DNA of 61,948 nt from NCBI GenBank assembly GCA_938005465.1, contig CALLNU010000013.1, positions 1-61,948 on the forward strand. Direction: 5' to 3'. The stretch is from an uncultured Collinsella sp. Its GTDB lineage: Bacteria; Actinomycetota; Coriobacteriia; Coriobacteriales; Coriobacteriaceae. Below the pieces are notes generated by a model that had not been told where the DNA came from, ran no database searches, and saw only the letters and a list, made by a program, of their open reading frames with translations. This document shows, piece by piece, positions 1-8,290 of this stretch (its first letter is position 1; the number at the start of each line of letters is the position of its first letter). A program made the translations under genes and the position numbers.

Positions 1-60
1 GGAGGCCACTTAATGTGGCCTCCGTCGTGAGCAGGACTGTAGAGCAGGAAACTTAACCCC
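1..60. repeat. Half copy of a hairpin repeat element
   Basis: Bases 1-23 form a hairpin with 9-bp arms (GGAGGCCAC / GTGGCCTCC) and loop TTAAT. The next ~35 bases match the sequence after the inner hairpin of the element at 38642-38771 (both contain GCAGGACTGT, then GAGCAGG, then a CTTA end). The left half lies outside the window or is missing. It may also act as terminator for a gene upstream of the window. Confidence 0.6.
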
Positions 61-90
61 CGCACCCCTCGCGCGGCGGGCAAACTCATC

Positions 91-157
91 TTGTGCTCTA
101 TCACGCTAAAGTGTATGATTCTGAACGTTACATGACTCACTTTACCTAACTAAAGTG
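91..157 (+). promoter_or_regulatory. Promoter and TAAAGTG operator sites of the amino-acid ABC operon
   Basis: A sigma-70-like promoter is visible: TTGTGC at 91-96, a 17-bp spacer, TATGAT at 114-119. The 7-mer TAAAGTG occurs three times: 107-113, inverted at 138-144, and 151-157. The last two form an inverted repeat with a 6-bp centre. One site lies in the promoter spacer and two lie between the promoter and the gene, which suits a repressor. The regulator is unknown. Confidence 0.5.
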
Positions 158-175
158 TCATCAAGGGGGAATACC

Positions 176-1036
176 ATGAACACCGATATGTCTCGTCGCC
201 AGTTTGTTGGTCTAGCAGGCTCGCTCGCCACGGTGCTTGGCCTTGGTCTTGTCGGTTGCGGCGGTGGTGCCGGCAAGGGCTCCGCTGCTGGCTCTGCCGC
301 GGCCAAGGATGTGAAGGGCGCTGCGGAGTCCAAGAAGCTCGTCGTGGGCTTTGACAAGTCCTATCCTCCGTACGGCTTTGTGGGCGACGACGGAGAGTAC
401 ACTGGTTTTGACCTCGATCTGGCCAAGGCTGTTGCCGATAAGCAGGGCTGGGAGGTCAAATACGAGGCCATCGACTGGGATGCCAAGGATACGCTGCTCA
501 ACTCGGGGGCCATCAACTGCATCTGGAACGGCTTTACCATGGAGGGTCGCGAGGACGACTACACGTTCTCCGAGCCGTACATGCTCAACGAGCAGGTGCT
601 GGTGGTAAAGAAGGATGCAGGCATCAAGAGCTGGGACGATCTTGCCGGCAAGACCGTGATTACCCAGACCGATTCCGCTGCGCAGGATGTGCTCGAGGGC
701 GAACAGAAGGATCTGGCGGCGACGTTTGCCACGCTCGACACGATCGGCGAGTACAACACGGCCTTTATGCAGCTCGAGAGCGGCGCGGTCGATGCCGTGG
801 CTTGCGACCTTTCGATTGCCCAGTATCAGCTTGCCGCCAAGCCCGATGCCTATACGCAGCTCGACAAGCCGCTGTCCAGCGAGCACTACGCCGTTGGCTT
901 TAAGAAGGGCGAAACCAAGTCCGCCGATGCCGTGACCGAGTCGCTCAAGGCACTCTACGAGGATGGCACGGTCAAGGACCTCTGCAATAAATATGCAGAT
1001 TACGGTCTGTCTTTCGATAATTGGGTGCTCAAGTAA
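176..1036 (+). CDS. Amino-acid ABC transporter substrate-binding lipoprotein
   Basis: 286-residue extracellular solute-binding protein (family 3, His/Gln/Cys-type). It should capture an amino acid outside the membrane and deliver it to the permease encoded next. The N-terminus has a twin-arginine-like SRRQF, a hydrophobic stretch and a lipobox LVGC with Cys28, so it is a likely membrane-anchored lipoprotein. The mature domain starts near residue 55 with KLVVGFDKSYPPYGF, followed by GFDLDLAKAVA, typical of the family. ATG 176 is preferred to the upstream GTG 155 because AAGGGGGAA sits just before it and the signal peptide then starts correctly. The stop overlaps the next start (TAATG). The exact substrate cannot be read from the sequence. 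Confidence 0.93.
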   Translation: MNTDMSRRQFVGLAGSLATVLGLGLVGCGGGAGKGSAAGSAAAKDVKGAAESKKLVVGFDKSYPPYGFVGDDGEYTGFDLDLAKAVADKQGWEVKYEAIDWDAKDTLLNSGAINCIWNGFTMEGREDDYTFSEPYMLNEQVLVVKKDAGIKSWDDLAGKTVITQTDSAAQDVLEGEQKDLAATFATLDTIGEYNTAFMQLESGAVDAVACDLSIAQYQLAAKPDAYTQLDKPLSSEHYAVGFKKGETKSADAVTESLKALYEDGTVKDLCNKYADYGLSFDNWVLK

Positions 1037-1689
1037 TGTCTATTCAGGTCATGATGCAGATGCTTGGCCAGGGATTCTTGGTCAGTTTGCAGCTGTTTGT
1101 GCTGACGCTGCTGGGGTCGATTCCGCTGGGAATCCCCGTGGCGTTCATGCGCATGAGCAAAATTGCGCCGCTTCGCTGGATCGCGCGTATCTATATTTCG
1201 GTGATGCGTGGCACGCCGCTCATGCTACAGATGTTCGCCATCTACTTTGCCCCGTACTACGTGTTCGGCATCTCGCTCACGCCCGATTCCAAATGGACGG
1301 CATGCGTCGTGGCGTTCATCATCAACTACGCCGGCTACTTTGCCGAGATCTATCGCTCGGGCTTGCAGTCCATTCCGCGCGGCCAATACGAGGCAGCCGA
1401 GGTGCTGGGCTACTCGCGCATGCAGACGTTTCTGTATATCGTGATGCCGCAGGTCGCCAAGCGCATTTTGCCGGCGATGGGCAACGAGATCATCACGCTG
1501 GTCAAGGACACGTCGCTGGCGTTCGCTATCGGCGTGGGCGAGATGTTCTCGACGGCCAAGGCGCTGGTCGCCTCGCAGGTGAGCATGGTGCCGTTCGCAA
1601 TCGCGGCGCTGATCTACTGGGTCTTTAACTTTGTGGTCGAGATGCTGCTGGGCGCTGCCGAGAAAAAATTGGATTACTACCATGATTAA
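1036..1689 (+). CDS. Amino-acid ABC transporter permease
   Basis: 217-residue inner-membrane permease of the HisM/GlnP type, with about five hydrophobic segments. The conserved cytoplasmic EAA loop that docks to the ATPase is visible as EAAEVLGYSRMQTF followed by LPAMGNEIITLVKDTS. The ATG at 1036 overlaps the stop codon of the binding-protein gene, so translation is probably coupled. It overlaps the downstream ATPase gene by 8 bp. One permease gene suggests a homodimeric channel. Its partners are the binding protein upstream and the ATPase downstream. Confidence 0.94.
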   Translation: MSIQVMMQMLGQGFLVSLQLFVLTLLGSIPLGIPVAFMRMSKIAPLRWIARIYISVMRGTPLMLQMFAIYFAPYYVFGISLTPDSKWTACVVAFIINYAGYFAEIYRSGLQSIPRGQYEAAEVLGYSRMQTFLYIVMPQVAKRILPAMGNEIITLVKDTSLAFAIGVGEMFSTAKALVASQVSMVPFAIAALIYWVFNFVVEMLLGAAEKKLDYYHD

Positions 1690-2446
1690 TTCGGTAATGA
1701 ATATATCGAACGCACGCAAGGCGTTTGGCGGCAATGAGGTGCTCAAGGATATCTCGCTCGAGGTAAAGCGTGGCGAGGTCGTGGCGATTATCGGGCCTTC
1801 GGGCGGCGGTAAGTCCACGCTGCTGCGCTGTGCCACGCTGCTCGAGACGCTCGACGGTGGCTCGCTCTCGTTTGGCGACCTTGCCGTCGCGACGGATGCG
1901 GGTTCGGGCGCGGTGTACGCAAAGGGCGATGTACCCAAACAGGCGCGCTCGCGGTTTGGTCTGGTGTTTCAGAACTACAATCTGTTCCCGCACTATACCG
2001 TGATGAAAAACATCACCGATGCGCCGATTCGCGTGCTTAAGCGTCCGCGCGAGCAGGCGGAGGCCCGCGCACACGAGCTTATTGCACAGATGGGGCTGAC
2101 GGGCAACGAGAACAAGGTGCCCTGTGAGCTTTCGGGCGGCCAGCAGCAGCGCGTGAGTATTGCCCGCGCCCTGGCGCTCGACCCGGAAATCTTGTTCTTT
2201 GATGAGCCGACCTCGGCGCTCGATCCCGAGCTGACGGCCGAGGTTCTGCGCGTCATCAAGGATCTGGCCGCGCATAATATGACGATGGTGATCGTGACGC
2301 ACGCGATGCAGTTTGCCCGCGACGTTGCCGACCGCGTGGTCTTTATGGACGGCGGTCGTATTGTCGAGGAGGGTCCGGCCGAGCAGGTCATCGACCATCC
2401 GCGCGAGCAGCGTACGCGCGAGTTCCTGAGCCGTATCGAGGGATAG
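1682..2446 (+). CDS. Amino-acid ABC transporter ATP-binding protein
   Basis: 254-residue ATPase of the GlnQ/HisP type that powers the importer. Walker A is GPSGGGKST at residues 38-46, the Q-loop region reads FQNYNLFPHYTV, the signature is LSGGQQQR, and Walker B is ILFFDEPTSALD with an intact catalytic Glu. A short insertion (about residues 65-85) lies between Walker A and the Q-loop. ATG 1682 lies inside the permease 3' end, as expected for a tightly coupled operon. An intrinsic terminator follows, so the operon ends here. Confidence 0.95.
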   Translation: MINSVMNISNARKAFGGNEVLKDISLEVKRGEVVAIIGPSGGGKSTLLRCATLLETLDGGSLSFGDLAVATDAGSGAVYAKGDVPKQARSRFGLVFQNYNLFPHYTVMKNITDAPIRVLKRPREQAEARAHELIAQMGLTGNENKVPCELSGGQQQRVSIARALALDPEILFFDEPTSALDPELTAEVLRVIKDLAAHNMTMVIVTHAMQFARDVADRVVFMDGGRIVEEGPAEQVIDHPREQRTREFLSRIEG

Positions 2447-2480
2447 GCTCAGCTATTTACTCAACTGTTTATTGAGGCGA

Positions 2481-2516
2481 AACCGCCGCAGGTCTTATGA
2501 TCTGCGGCGGTTTTTG
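2481..2516 (+). terminator. Intrinsic terminator of the amino-acid ABC operon
   Basis: Arms AACCGCCGCAG (2481-2491) and CTGCGGCGGTT (2502-2512) with a 10-nt loop, followed by T residues. It lies 35 bp after the ATPase stop. Confidence 0.85.
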
Positions 2517-2751
2517 CATCCGCGGGGTTCAATAATCGCCTCGCATACTCGCCTCCTCCTCTCGCCGCCCGTATTCATACGCGTGCCGAAAGGTCTGCAT
2601 GGACAGGCGACTGCAAGGGTAGGGTGGTGGCATAGGACATTTGGAGGGTGAGTCGGATCGGCTGCCGACCATGCTGCTCCCGGGACGGCATCGACCGCGA
2701 ACTCTCCCCGTTGGCGTCGCGCATCGCGCGCGACCCTGCAAGGAGGTCATC

Positions 2752-4827
2752 ATGGGTGCTCCCAAGACCGGCAACGTAAGGAACGTGGTGCTCGTAGGCC
2801 AAGGCGGAGTGGGCAAGACTTCACTCGCCGAGGCCATGCTCCACCTTTCCGGTAAGACCGCCCGCCTGGGTGGCCACGACGGCACCAAGCCCACGCTCGA
2901 CTATGACCCCGAAGAGGTCAAGCGTGCGTTTTCCATCTCGACGACCATCGCGCCGATCGATTGGAAGGGCGCCCGCATCAACGTGCTCGATGCCCCGTGC
3001 TATCCCGATTTTATCGGCGACGCCTTTGCCGCGATGAGCGTCTGCGAGACGGCGCTGTTTGTGGTCGACGCCGAGGCTGGCCCGCAGCCTACGACGGTTA
3101 AGCTCTGGTATGCCGCCGAGGACCTGCGCCTGGCGCGTGCGGTGTTCGTAAACCGCCTGTCGCGCCCCGAGGCCAGCTTTGCGACCACGATGGACCTGCT
3201 GCAGGAGCGCTTTGGCACGCGCCTGGGCGCCGTGACCCTTCCCTGGGGCGAGGGCGAGGACTTTGACGGCATCATCGACCTGGTGCGCATGAAGGCGCGC
3301 CATTGCAACGGCGCCGAGGCCGTTGAGTCGGAGATTCCCGAGGAGTATCGTGCCCAGGCCGAGGAGGCCCATGACCATCTGTGCGAGCTGGTGGCCGAGG
3401 CTGACGACGAACTGATGATGAAGTACTTGGAAGGCGAGGAGACGCTGACGCAGGAGGAGCTCGAAGGCCTGCTGTCGAAGGCGATCGCCGAGCGCATCTT
3501 TGTGCCGGTCTTTGCGGGCGATTGCATCAAGGAGCAGGGCGTCAACTCGCTGATGGACGACATCGCCACGTACTTCCCGGCGCCGACCGACTATGGCGAG
3601 ATGCCGCTCATTGACGGCGATTCGCTTAAGATCTCGAGTGACGATGACCGCCCGGTGGCCTTTGTGTTTAAGACCCTGGCCGATCCTCAGCAGGGTCGCA
3701 TCAGCTTTATCAAGGTGCTGACGGGCACGCTTGAGCCGGGCCTTGAGCTGATCAACGCGCGTACCCGCAAGAGCGATCGTCTGGCCCACCTGTATGTGAT
3801 GTGCGGCCGCGACATGACCGAGGTCGGTCACGCCTATGCCGGCGACATCATCGTGGCGCCCAAGCTGGCGGCCGAGACGGGCGATACGCTCTCCATTACC
3901 GGTAAGGTCGAGGCTGCGGCGTTTAAGTTCCCCAACTCGCAGTACCGCATTGCCATCGAGGCCGAGAACCGTGGCGACGAAGAGAAGCTCTATACGTTTA
4001 TCGAGAAGGCGTGCAAGGCTGATCCGACCATGAGCATCGATCGTGACGAGGAGACGGGCCAGACTATCATCTCCGCCGTTGGTGAGGCGCAGGTTTCGGT
4101 GCTGCTCAACCGTTTGGAGGATCGCACCAAGGTCGTGGCCAAGAGCGTGCCGATCCGCATTCCGTATCGCGAGACCATCCGCCGCACGGCGAGCGCCCAG
4201 GGTCGCCACAAGAAGCAGACCGGTGGCGCCGGTCAGTACGGCGACTGCTGGCTGCGCGTGGAGCCGCTTATTGGGCCCGACGGCACGAGCGACGGCTACG
4301 AGTTTGTGGATGAGGTCGTGGGTGGCCGCATTCCGCGCTCGCTGATCCCCGCCGTGGACAAGGGTGTCCAGGAGACCATGAAGGACGGCATCATTGCCGG
4401 CTACCCGCTCACGGGCATTCGCGTGGCTGTGTACGACGGCTCGTATCACAGCGTCGACTCCAACGAGATGGCGTTCCGCGCGGCGGCTCGCATCGGCCTG
4501 CGCAAGGCATGCGCCGATGCCGACCCGGTGGTGCTGGAGCCCATCGAGGAAATCACGGTGACTATTCCCGAGAGCTACGCCGGCGCCGTGATGGGTGACA
4601 TCTCGGCATCGCGCGGTCGCGTGACGGGCATGGAGACCGATGAACGCGGCGACACCGTGGTCATCGCCCAGGCACCTCTCGCCGAGCTGACGGATTACTC
4701 GACGCGCCTGCGCTCTATCACGCGCGGCACGGGTGACTTTACCATGAAGCCCGCAGGCTATGAGCAGGTGCCTTATGACGTTCAGGCCAAGCTGGTCGAG
4801 CGCTATGAGGAGGGCCGCGCCAAGTAG
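2752..4827 (+). CDS. Elongation factor G-like GTPase (EF-G paralogue)
   Basis: 691-residue protein with the EF-G domain order: GTPase domain, beta-barrel domain II (about 300-400), domain III, domain IV (QTGGAGQYGDCWLRVEP region) and domain V near the C-terminus. The P-loop is GQGGVGKTS at residues 16-24. G3 reads DAPCYPDF where EF-G has DTPGHVDF, and G4 reads NRLS where EF-G has NKMD, so guanine recognition may be altered. This places it with the actinobacterial EF-G-like paralogues rather than canonical FusA. Its role is uncertain (ribosome-associated or stress-related). ATG 2752 follows a strong AAGGAGG. The gene is monocistronic, with a terminator at 4863. Confidence 0.88.
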   Translation: MGAPKTGNVRNVVLVGQGGVGKTSLAEAMLHLSGKTARLGGHDGTKPTLDYDPEEVKRAFSISTTIAPIDWKGARINVLDAPCYPDFIGDAFAAMSVCETALFVVDAEAGPQPTTVKLWYAAEDLRLARAVFVNRLSRPEASFATTMDLLQERFGTRLGAVTLPWGEGEDFDGIIDLVRMKARHCNGAEAVESEIPEEYRAQAEEAHDHLCELVAEADDELMMKYLEGEETLTQEELEGLLSKAIAERIFVPVFAGDCIKEQGVNSLMDDIATYFPAPTDYGEMPLIDGDSLKISSDDDRPVAFVFKTLADPQQGRISFIKVLTGTLEPGLELINARTRKSDRLAHLYVMCGRDMTEVGHAYAGDIIVAPKLAAETGDTLSITGKVEAAAFKFPNSQYRIAIEAENRGDEEKLYTFIEKACKADPTMSIDRDEETGQTIISAVGEAQVSVLLNRLEDRTKVVAKSVPIRIPYRETIRRTASAQGRHKKQTGGAGQYGDCWLRVEPLIGPDGTSDGYEFVDEVVGGRIPRSLIPAVDKGVQETMKDGIIAGYPLTGIRVAVYDGSYHSVDSNEMAFRAAARIGLRKACADADPVVLEPIEEITVTIPESYAGAVMGDISASRGRVTGMETDERGDTVVIAQAPLAELTDYSTRLRSITRGTGDFTMKPAGYEQVPYDVQAKLVERYEEGRAK

Positions 4828-4862
4828 CGTGTGACGTTGCCTGCAATGTGGACGCTGACGAA

Positions 4863-4897
4863 AAGGCCGCCCTGGGTAATCCAGGGCGGCCTTTTTT
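4863..4897. terminator. Bidirectional intrinsic terminator
   Basis: Arms AAGGCCGCCCTGG and CCAGGGCGGCCTT around TAAT, with an A-run on the left and T6 on the right. It serves the EF-G-like gene (plus) and the convergent nuclease gene (minus). Confidence 0.88.
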
Positions 4898-4956
4898 GAT
4901 CCCATGGGGACGGAGGAAAACGAATCATTTTTGGGTTACGGGCGGTGCGGTCGGCA

Positions 4957-5940
4957 CTAGTCTCCGGATGCCTGGTTGCGGCCGGTGGCGTAGTCGATCT
5001 GCACGTGCGGCTGCAGGTTGTAGCAGTACACGTGGAAGCAGAGGGTCTTGCCGTGGTCCTCGACCGATTGCGCCTCAAGGCGCACGCCGCGGCAGACAAG
5101 CTCCTCTTCGTTATACATGGGCGTGACGCGATAGAGCACGTGGTTGCCCGTATCGCGAATATAGTTGAGAATCTGCTCTTCAAACGGCAGCATACCCGTC
5201 TCGTTGAGATAACGCGTGCCGGTGAGGAGATTCTTGCGATTGGCGTTCTCGCCGCAGAGTGACCAGGCGATAAGGTGGCAGCGGTTGTAGAGGCTCTGGC
5301 CCGGAATAAAGTCGTAGCGCTGCTGGTGCCAACCGGCAGGATGGATACGCGAGATATCGCCGCGCTTGCCTTGACCGAGTGACTCGGGGCCCACGCAGGC
5401 GAGCGCCTTGCGAGTGCGGCCCAGGCTGTCGAGCTTGGAGAATTTCTTAAAGCAGCCCTCTTCGGTGGCGCGATCGTATTCATCGAGTGTGAATGATGGC
5501 GTGCCGAGCGGGTGCATGCTGTCGGCGCGAAGGGCAACGTAGGGGTTGCCGGCGTAGTCGGGAATGCTGCTGAGGTATACGCCGCGGGCGCGGTCAAGAT
5601 CGGGGTTTTCGACCTCGTCGATGGGGGCGGCGGCGCTGTCCGCGGAAGCGTCGTCATCGGTGTCGGGTGCGGCGGAATCGGAGCCATCGCCAGAGTCCTG
5701 GCTGTTTTGAGGGTCCGGGGAGCTCGCCGTTCCCGATTCGAGCCGAGCGACCAGGTCTGCCTCGTCGTCGGTGCGGCTGGGACTCTCGTTTTGTTTTTCG
5801 GCCAGAGCCGCCGCCTGCTCATCGCTTTGCGGCGACAGTAACTTGGGCGCTCCGTCGAGCGATCCCGTAAACAGCGCAAACCCGAGCACCACGGCGGTGC
5901 CGATGGAAAGTACTTGCTTGTAGGCGGACTTGCGCGACAT
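4957..5940 (-). CDS. Secreted or anchored DNA/RNA non-specific endonuclease
   Basis: 327-residue protein with an N-terminal hydrophobic segment (residues 10-27; signal peptide or anchor), an acidic low-complexity linker (about 40-115) and a beta-beta-alpha-metal nuclease domain (about 150-320). The core reads SLYNRCHLIAWSL, with His222 as likely general base, followed by NANRKNLLTGTRYLN, where Asn237 is the likely metal ligand. The usual D-R-G-H appears as N-R-C-H, as in the EndA/DNA-entry-type branch. It should act outside the membrane on nucleic acid. ATG 5940 follows AGGAGC. It is convergent with the EF-G-like gene and has no evident operon partner. A competence or nutrient role is inference. 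Confidence 0.82.
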   Translation of the reverse strand: MSRKSAYKQVLSIGTAVVLGFALFTGSLDGAPKLLSPQSDEQAAALAEKQNESPSRTDDEADLVARLESGTASSPDPQNSQDSGDGSDSAAPDTDDDASADSAAAPIDEVENPDLDRARGVYLSSIPDYAGNPYVALRADSMHPLGTPSFTLDEYDRATEEGCFKKFSKLDSLGRTRKALACVGPESLGQGKRGDISRIHPAGWHQQRYDFIPGQSLYNRCHLIAWSLCGENANRKNLLTGTRYLNETGMLPFEEQILNYIRDTGNHVLYRVTPMYNEEELVCRGVRLEAQSVEDHGKTLCFHVYCYNLQPHVQIDYATGRNQASGD

Positions 5941-6092
5941 GGAGGCTCCTGGATGGACGGTTGGGAGTCTACCAGTCTAGCAGGAGCCAGCAGGGGCCGT
6001 TCTGTCGAACAAATACTTAAGATTTGGGATAAATGCTACGGATTCATTTGCCTCATATGGAGCTGCGGCGGTTGTGAATGTGGGGCTATTCA

Positions 6093-6145
6093 GCGTTTCC
6101 CCAGATAAAACCTGCCAAAATAAACCTGTCCCTTTTTGGCAGGTT
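6093..6145. repeat. ~50-bp dispersed repeat, copy 1 (GGGACAGG family)
   Basis: Contains CCCCAGATAAAACCTGCC, then CCTGTCCCTTTTTGGCAGG. Arms AACCTGCCAAAA and TTTTTGGCAGGTT can pair. Other copies are at 8184-8232, 11384-11435 (inverted) and 15013-15063. In the 471-bp gap 5941-6411 the rest, apart from the operator cluster that follows, shows nothing recognisable. Confidence 0.85.
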
Positions 6146-6217
6146 AATCGGGGGACTATTTCACCGCAACTTAGGGCACGGTTAGGGAGTGTGCACCTTA
6201 AAGAGTGGTGCCCTTGA

Positions 6218-6407
6218 TTAGAGAGGTCGCGCTCGTCTCTCTAATTGTCTCTCTAAAGAGAAAGCCAGTTAAAGAGATAACATTGGGCTATCTAACAGTG
6301 AATTCGATACATCTCTCTAAATGTCTCTCTAAAATAAGGTGCTTATCTCTCTAAAGTTAGAGAGATATACTATACTTTAGAGAGATAAATCTATCGTTTT
6401 AGAGAGA
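6218..6407. promoter_or_regulatory. Array of nine TCTCTCTAA operator boxes
   Basis: The 9-mer TCTCTCTAA occurs on the plus strand at 6236, 6248, 6312, 6324 and 6346. Its reverse complement occurs at 6357, 6377 and 6399, with one imperfect copy at 6218. The copies at 6346 and 6357 form a near-perfect 22-bp palindrome (6345-6366). Two of the direct pairs are exactly 12 bp apart. The last box ends 4 bp before the start codon of the next gene and covers its ribosome-binding site. Overlapping TATACT hexamers at 6366 and 6371 are candidate -10 elements inside the cluster. The arrangement indicates cooperative, probably autogenous repression by the downstream DNA-binding protein. Confidence 0.8.
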
Positions 6408-6411
6408 CGGA

Positions 6412-8112
6412 ATGCCAATGCTGCTGGATGAACCTCTTGGCCTTATCGTTGAGCGCCTTCGCAGGCGGGGGACTGATGACGCATCGGTAGAAGTTAAAGC
6501 CTGCACGAATAAATTGAGCGCAGACGTATGGGAGACAGTGAGCGCTTTTGCGAACACTGCGGGTGGGCTCATTATTTTGGGCCTGAACGAAGCCGAAGGA
6601 TTTGTTCCTTCGGCTAACTTTGCTATCGATAGGGTGCGCGATCAGTTTGTTTCGGGTATCGGAGACGGAGGCTCAGCGGCAGTGGTGACCCATGCGCCGC
6701 GGTACGAGCTTGATCGAGGCGAGGTCGACGGGCTCCAGGTGCTTCTGGTGCGCATCTTTGAACTTGAGCTTAAAGCGAAGCCTTGCTATATCGGCGCGCG
6801 CGGCGTGCAGAACGGTAGCTACAAGCGCGTGGATGATAAAGATATCAAGATGTCACCCGCTGAGCTATATGAGCTGCAGAGTGCGTTGCTTCCGAGCGAT
6901 GCAGACGGCACGGTGGTTTCGGAGGCAACGGTCGAGGATTTGGATCCAGATGTCGTGCGGTCTATTATCGCAAATCGCCGGCTGCAGACCCCGCGCGTTT
7001 TGCGCGGGGCCGATACGCTGGAAAAGCAGCTGGTCAGACTCAATATCACTACAAAGGATGGTGCCGTGAAGCTCGCGGGGCTTCTGTCGGCGGGAATTTA
7101 CCCCCAGCAGTTCTATCCCAAACTGATGATCGATGTCGCCGTTCATTCCGATGTGGAAAAATCTGCACCCGGGCAACCCCGGTTTATTGACCGCCAGTTG
7201 TGCGATGGCCCGATTCCGGCTTGCATCGAAGATGCCCTTGCCGCGATTGGACGAAACTTGCGCAAAGCGACGATAGTGCAAGGCGCTGGCAGAAGGGAGG
7301 ATTGGGAAGTTCCCCAGGAGGTTTTGCGCGAGGCCTTGGCAAATGCCTGCATCCATCGAGAATATTCGCCCATGTTTGTGGGGCAGGCCGTGAGTGTCGA
7401 TATCTATCCAGACAGAATAGAGATCAAAAACCCTGGCGGGCTTTGGGGCGGAAAGACGGTGGACAATCTTGCAGACGGGGAATCGCGCTGCCGAAACCCA
7501 AAGCTCATGAGCCTAATGGGGGCGACGCCGTTAGAGCATGCCGAGGGGGCCGTTGCGGAAAGCCAGGGATCTGGTATCCCGGCTATGATTCGCGAGATGG
7601 AGTCTCGTTCGCTTGGCAGGCCGAAATTTATCGTTAAGGCCGATTCGTTTACGGTACTGCTTTCCCGGCACGGGGCGGAGCTTGCTGAAAACCGCACGTG
7701 GATTCAGAGCCATGTGGGCACCGAGCTGACGGATCGCGAGGAAACATTGCTCATGTTTATGCGGGAGCATGGGTGCGTATGCGATGTTCAAAAAATACGA
7801 GAGGCCCTGAAGTGGGATTCGGATGACATTCGCCTGATCTGCGGGAATCTTGTCGATAAACATGTCCTGTCAAAATGTGGCAAAGACACGTTTGAGATTA
7901 TCGATATGAGCAGAGAATCGTCAGCTTCGACAGCGGATAGGATTCTGGAGGCTCTCAGCGCCGAAGTGGATATGACGGCGCGAGAAATAGCGGTTGCATC
8001 GGGGGTCAAAATTTCGTCTGTCCGTTACCATCTGCCAAAAATGGCGGATAAAGGGCTCATCGAAGTAATGGGTTCATCGACGAGTCGTAACCGCCGATAT
8101 CGGAAGAAGTAG
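6412..8112 (+). CDS. AlbA_2 (Schlafen-like) / HATPase-like / winged-helix regulator
   Basis: 566-residue protein. The N-terminus (about 15-140) looks like the AlbA_2/Schlafen-type putative nucleic-acid-binding domain (SVEVKACTNKLSADVWETVSAFANTAGG). The middle (about 290-430) resembles the HATPase_c_4 domain of RecG-like 'ATP-binding' proteins (REALANACIHREY, then EIKNPGGLWGGK). The C-terminus (from about 520) is a helix-turn-helix (TAREIAVASGVKISSVRYHLPKM) with a basic tail. No helicase motor is present, so RecG is not the right name. ATG 6412 is used; ATG 6418 is an alternative. The nine upstream boxes suggest autoregulation. GC content is lower than that of its neighbours. The biological role is unknown; related genes occur in accessory and defence loci, but nothing here proves that. 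Confidence 0.78.
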   Translation: MPMLLDEPLGLIVERLRRRGTDDASVEVKACTNKLSADVWETVSAFANTAGGLIILGLNEAEGFVPSANFAIDRVRDQFVSGIGDGGSAAVVTHAPRYELDRGEVDGLQVLLVRIFELELKAKPCYIGARGVQNGSYKRVDDKDIKMSPAELYELQSALLPSDADGTVVSEATVEDLDPDVVRSIIANRRLQTPRVLRGADTLEKQLVRLNITTKDGAVKLAGLLSAGIYPQQFYPKLMIDVAVHSDVEKSAPGQPRFIDRQLCDGPIPACIEDALAAIGRNLRKATIVQGAGRREDWEVPQEVLREALANACIHREYSPMFVGQAVSVDIYPDRIEIKNPGGLWGGKTVDNLADGESRCRNPKLMSLMGATPLEHAEGAVAESQGSGIPAMIREMESRSLGRPKFIVKADSFTVLLSRHGAELAENRTWIQSHVGTELTDREETLLMFMREHGCVCDVQKIREALKWDSDDIRLICGNLVDKHVLSKCGKDTFEIIDMSRESSASTADRILEALSAEVDMTAREIAVASGVKISSVRYHLPKMADKGLIEVMGSSTSRNRRYRKK

Positions 8113-8183
8113 ATGCAGCCGGGTCGCCTCTCTAGTGTCTCTCGAGGCCAGATGGGTGCTGGAGGGGCGATTGTCTCGCGATA

Positions 8184-8232
8184 TTTCCCCAGATAAAACC
8201 TGCCAAAATAAACCTGTCCCTTTTTGGTAGGT
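8184..8232. repeat. ~50-bp dispersed repeat, copy 2
   Basis: Near-identical to 6093-6145 over CCCCAGATAAAACC to CCCTTTTTGG. It lies between the AlbA_2 gene and larE. Read on the minus strand it gives a stem followed by TTTTAT, so it could end larE transcripts. Confidence 0.85.
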
Positions 8233-8290
8233 CAGTTAACGCAGTCCAGGTTGAGCATATGCGAGCGAGCAGGCTCCGGGTGCGGTAAGG

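Noticed and set aside
2821..4905. 694-codon minus-strand ORF across the EF-G-like gene
   Set aside because: Low-complexity Arg/His/Leu composition typical of GC-rich antisense frames; the plus strand is a clear gene.
6412..8112. RecG helicase
   Set aside because: Only the AlbA_2 and ATPase-like parts occur; no helicase motifs.
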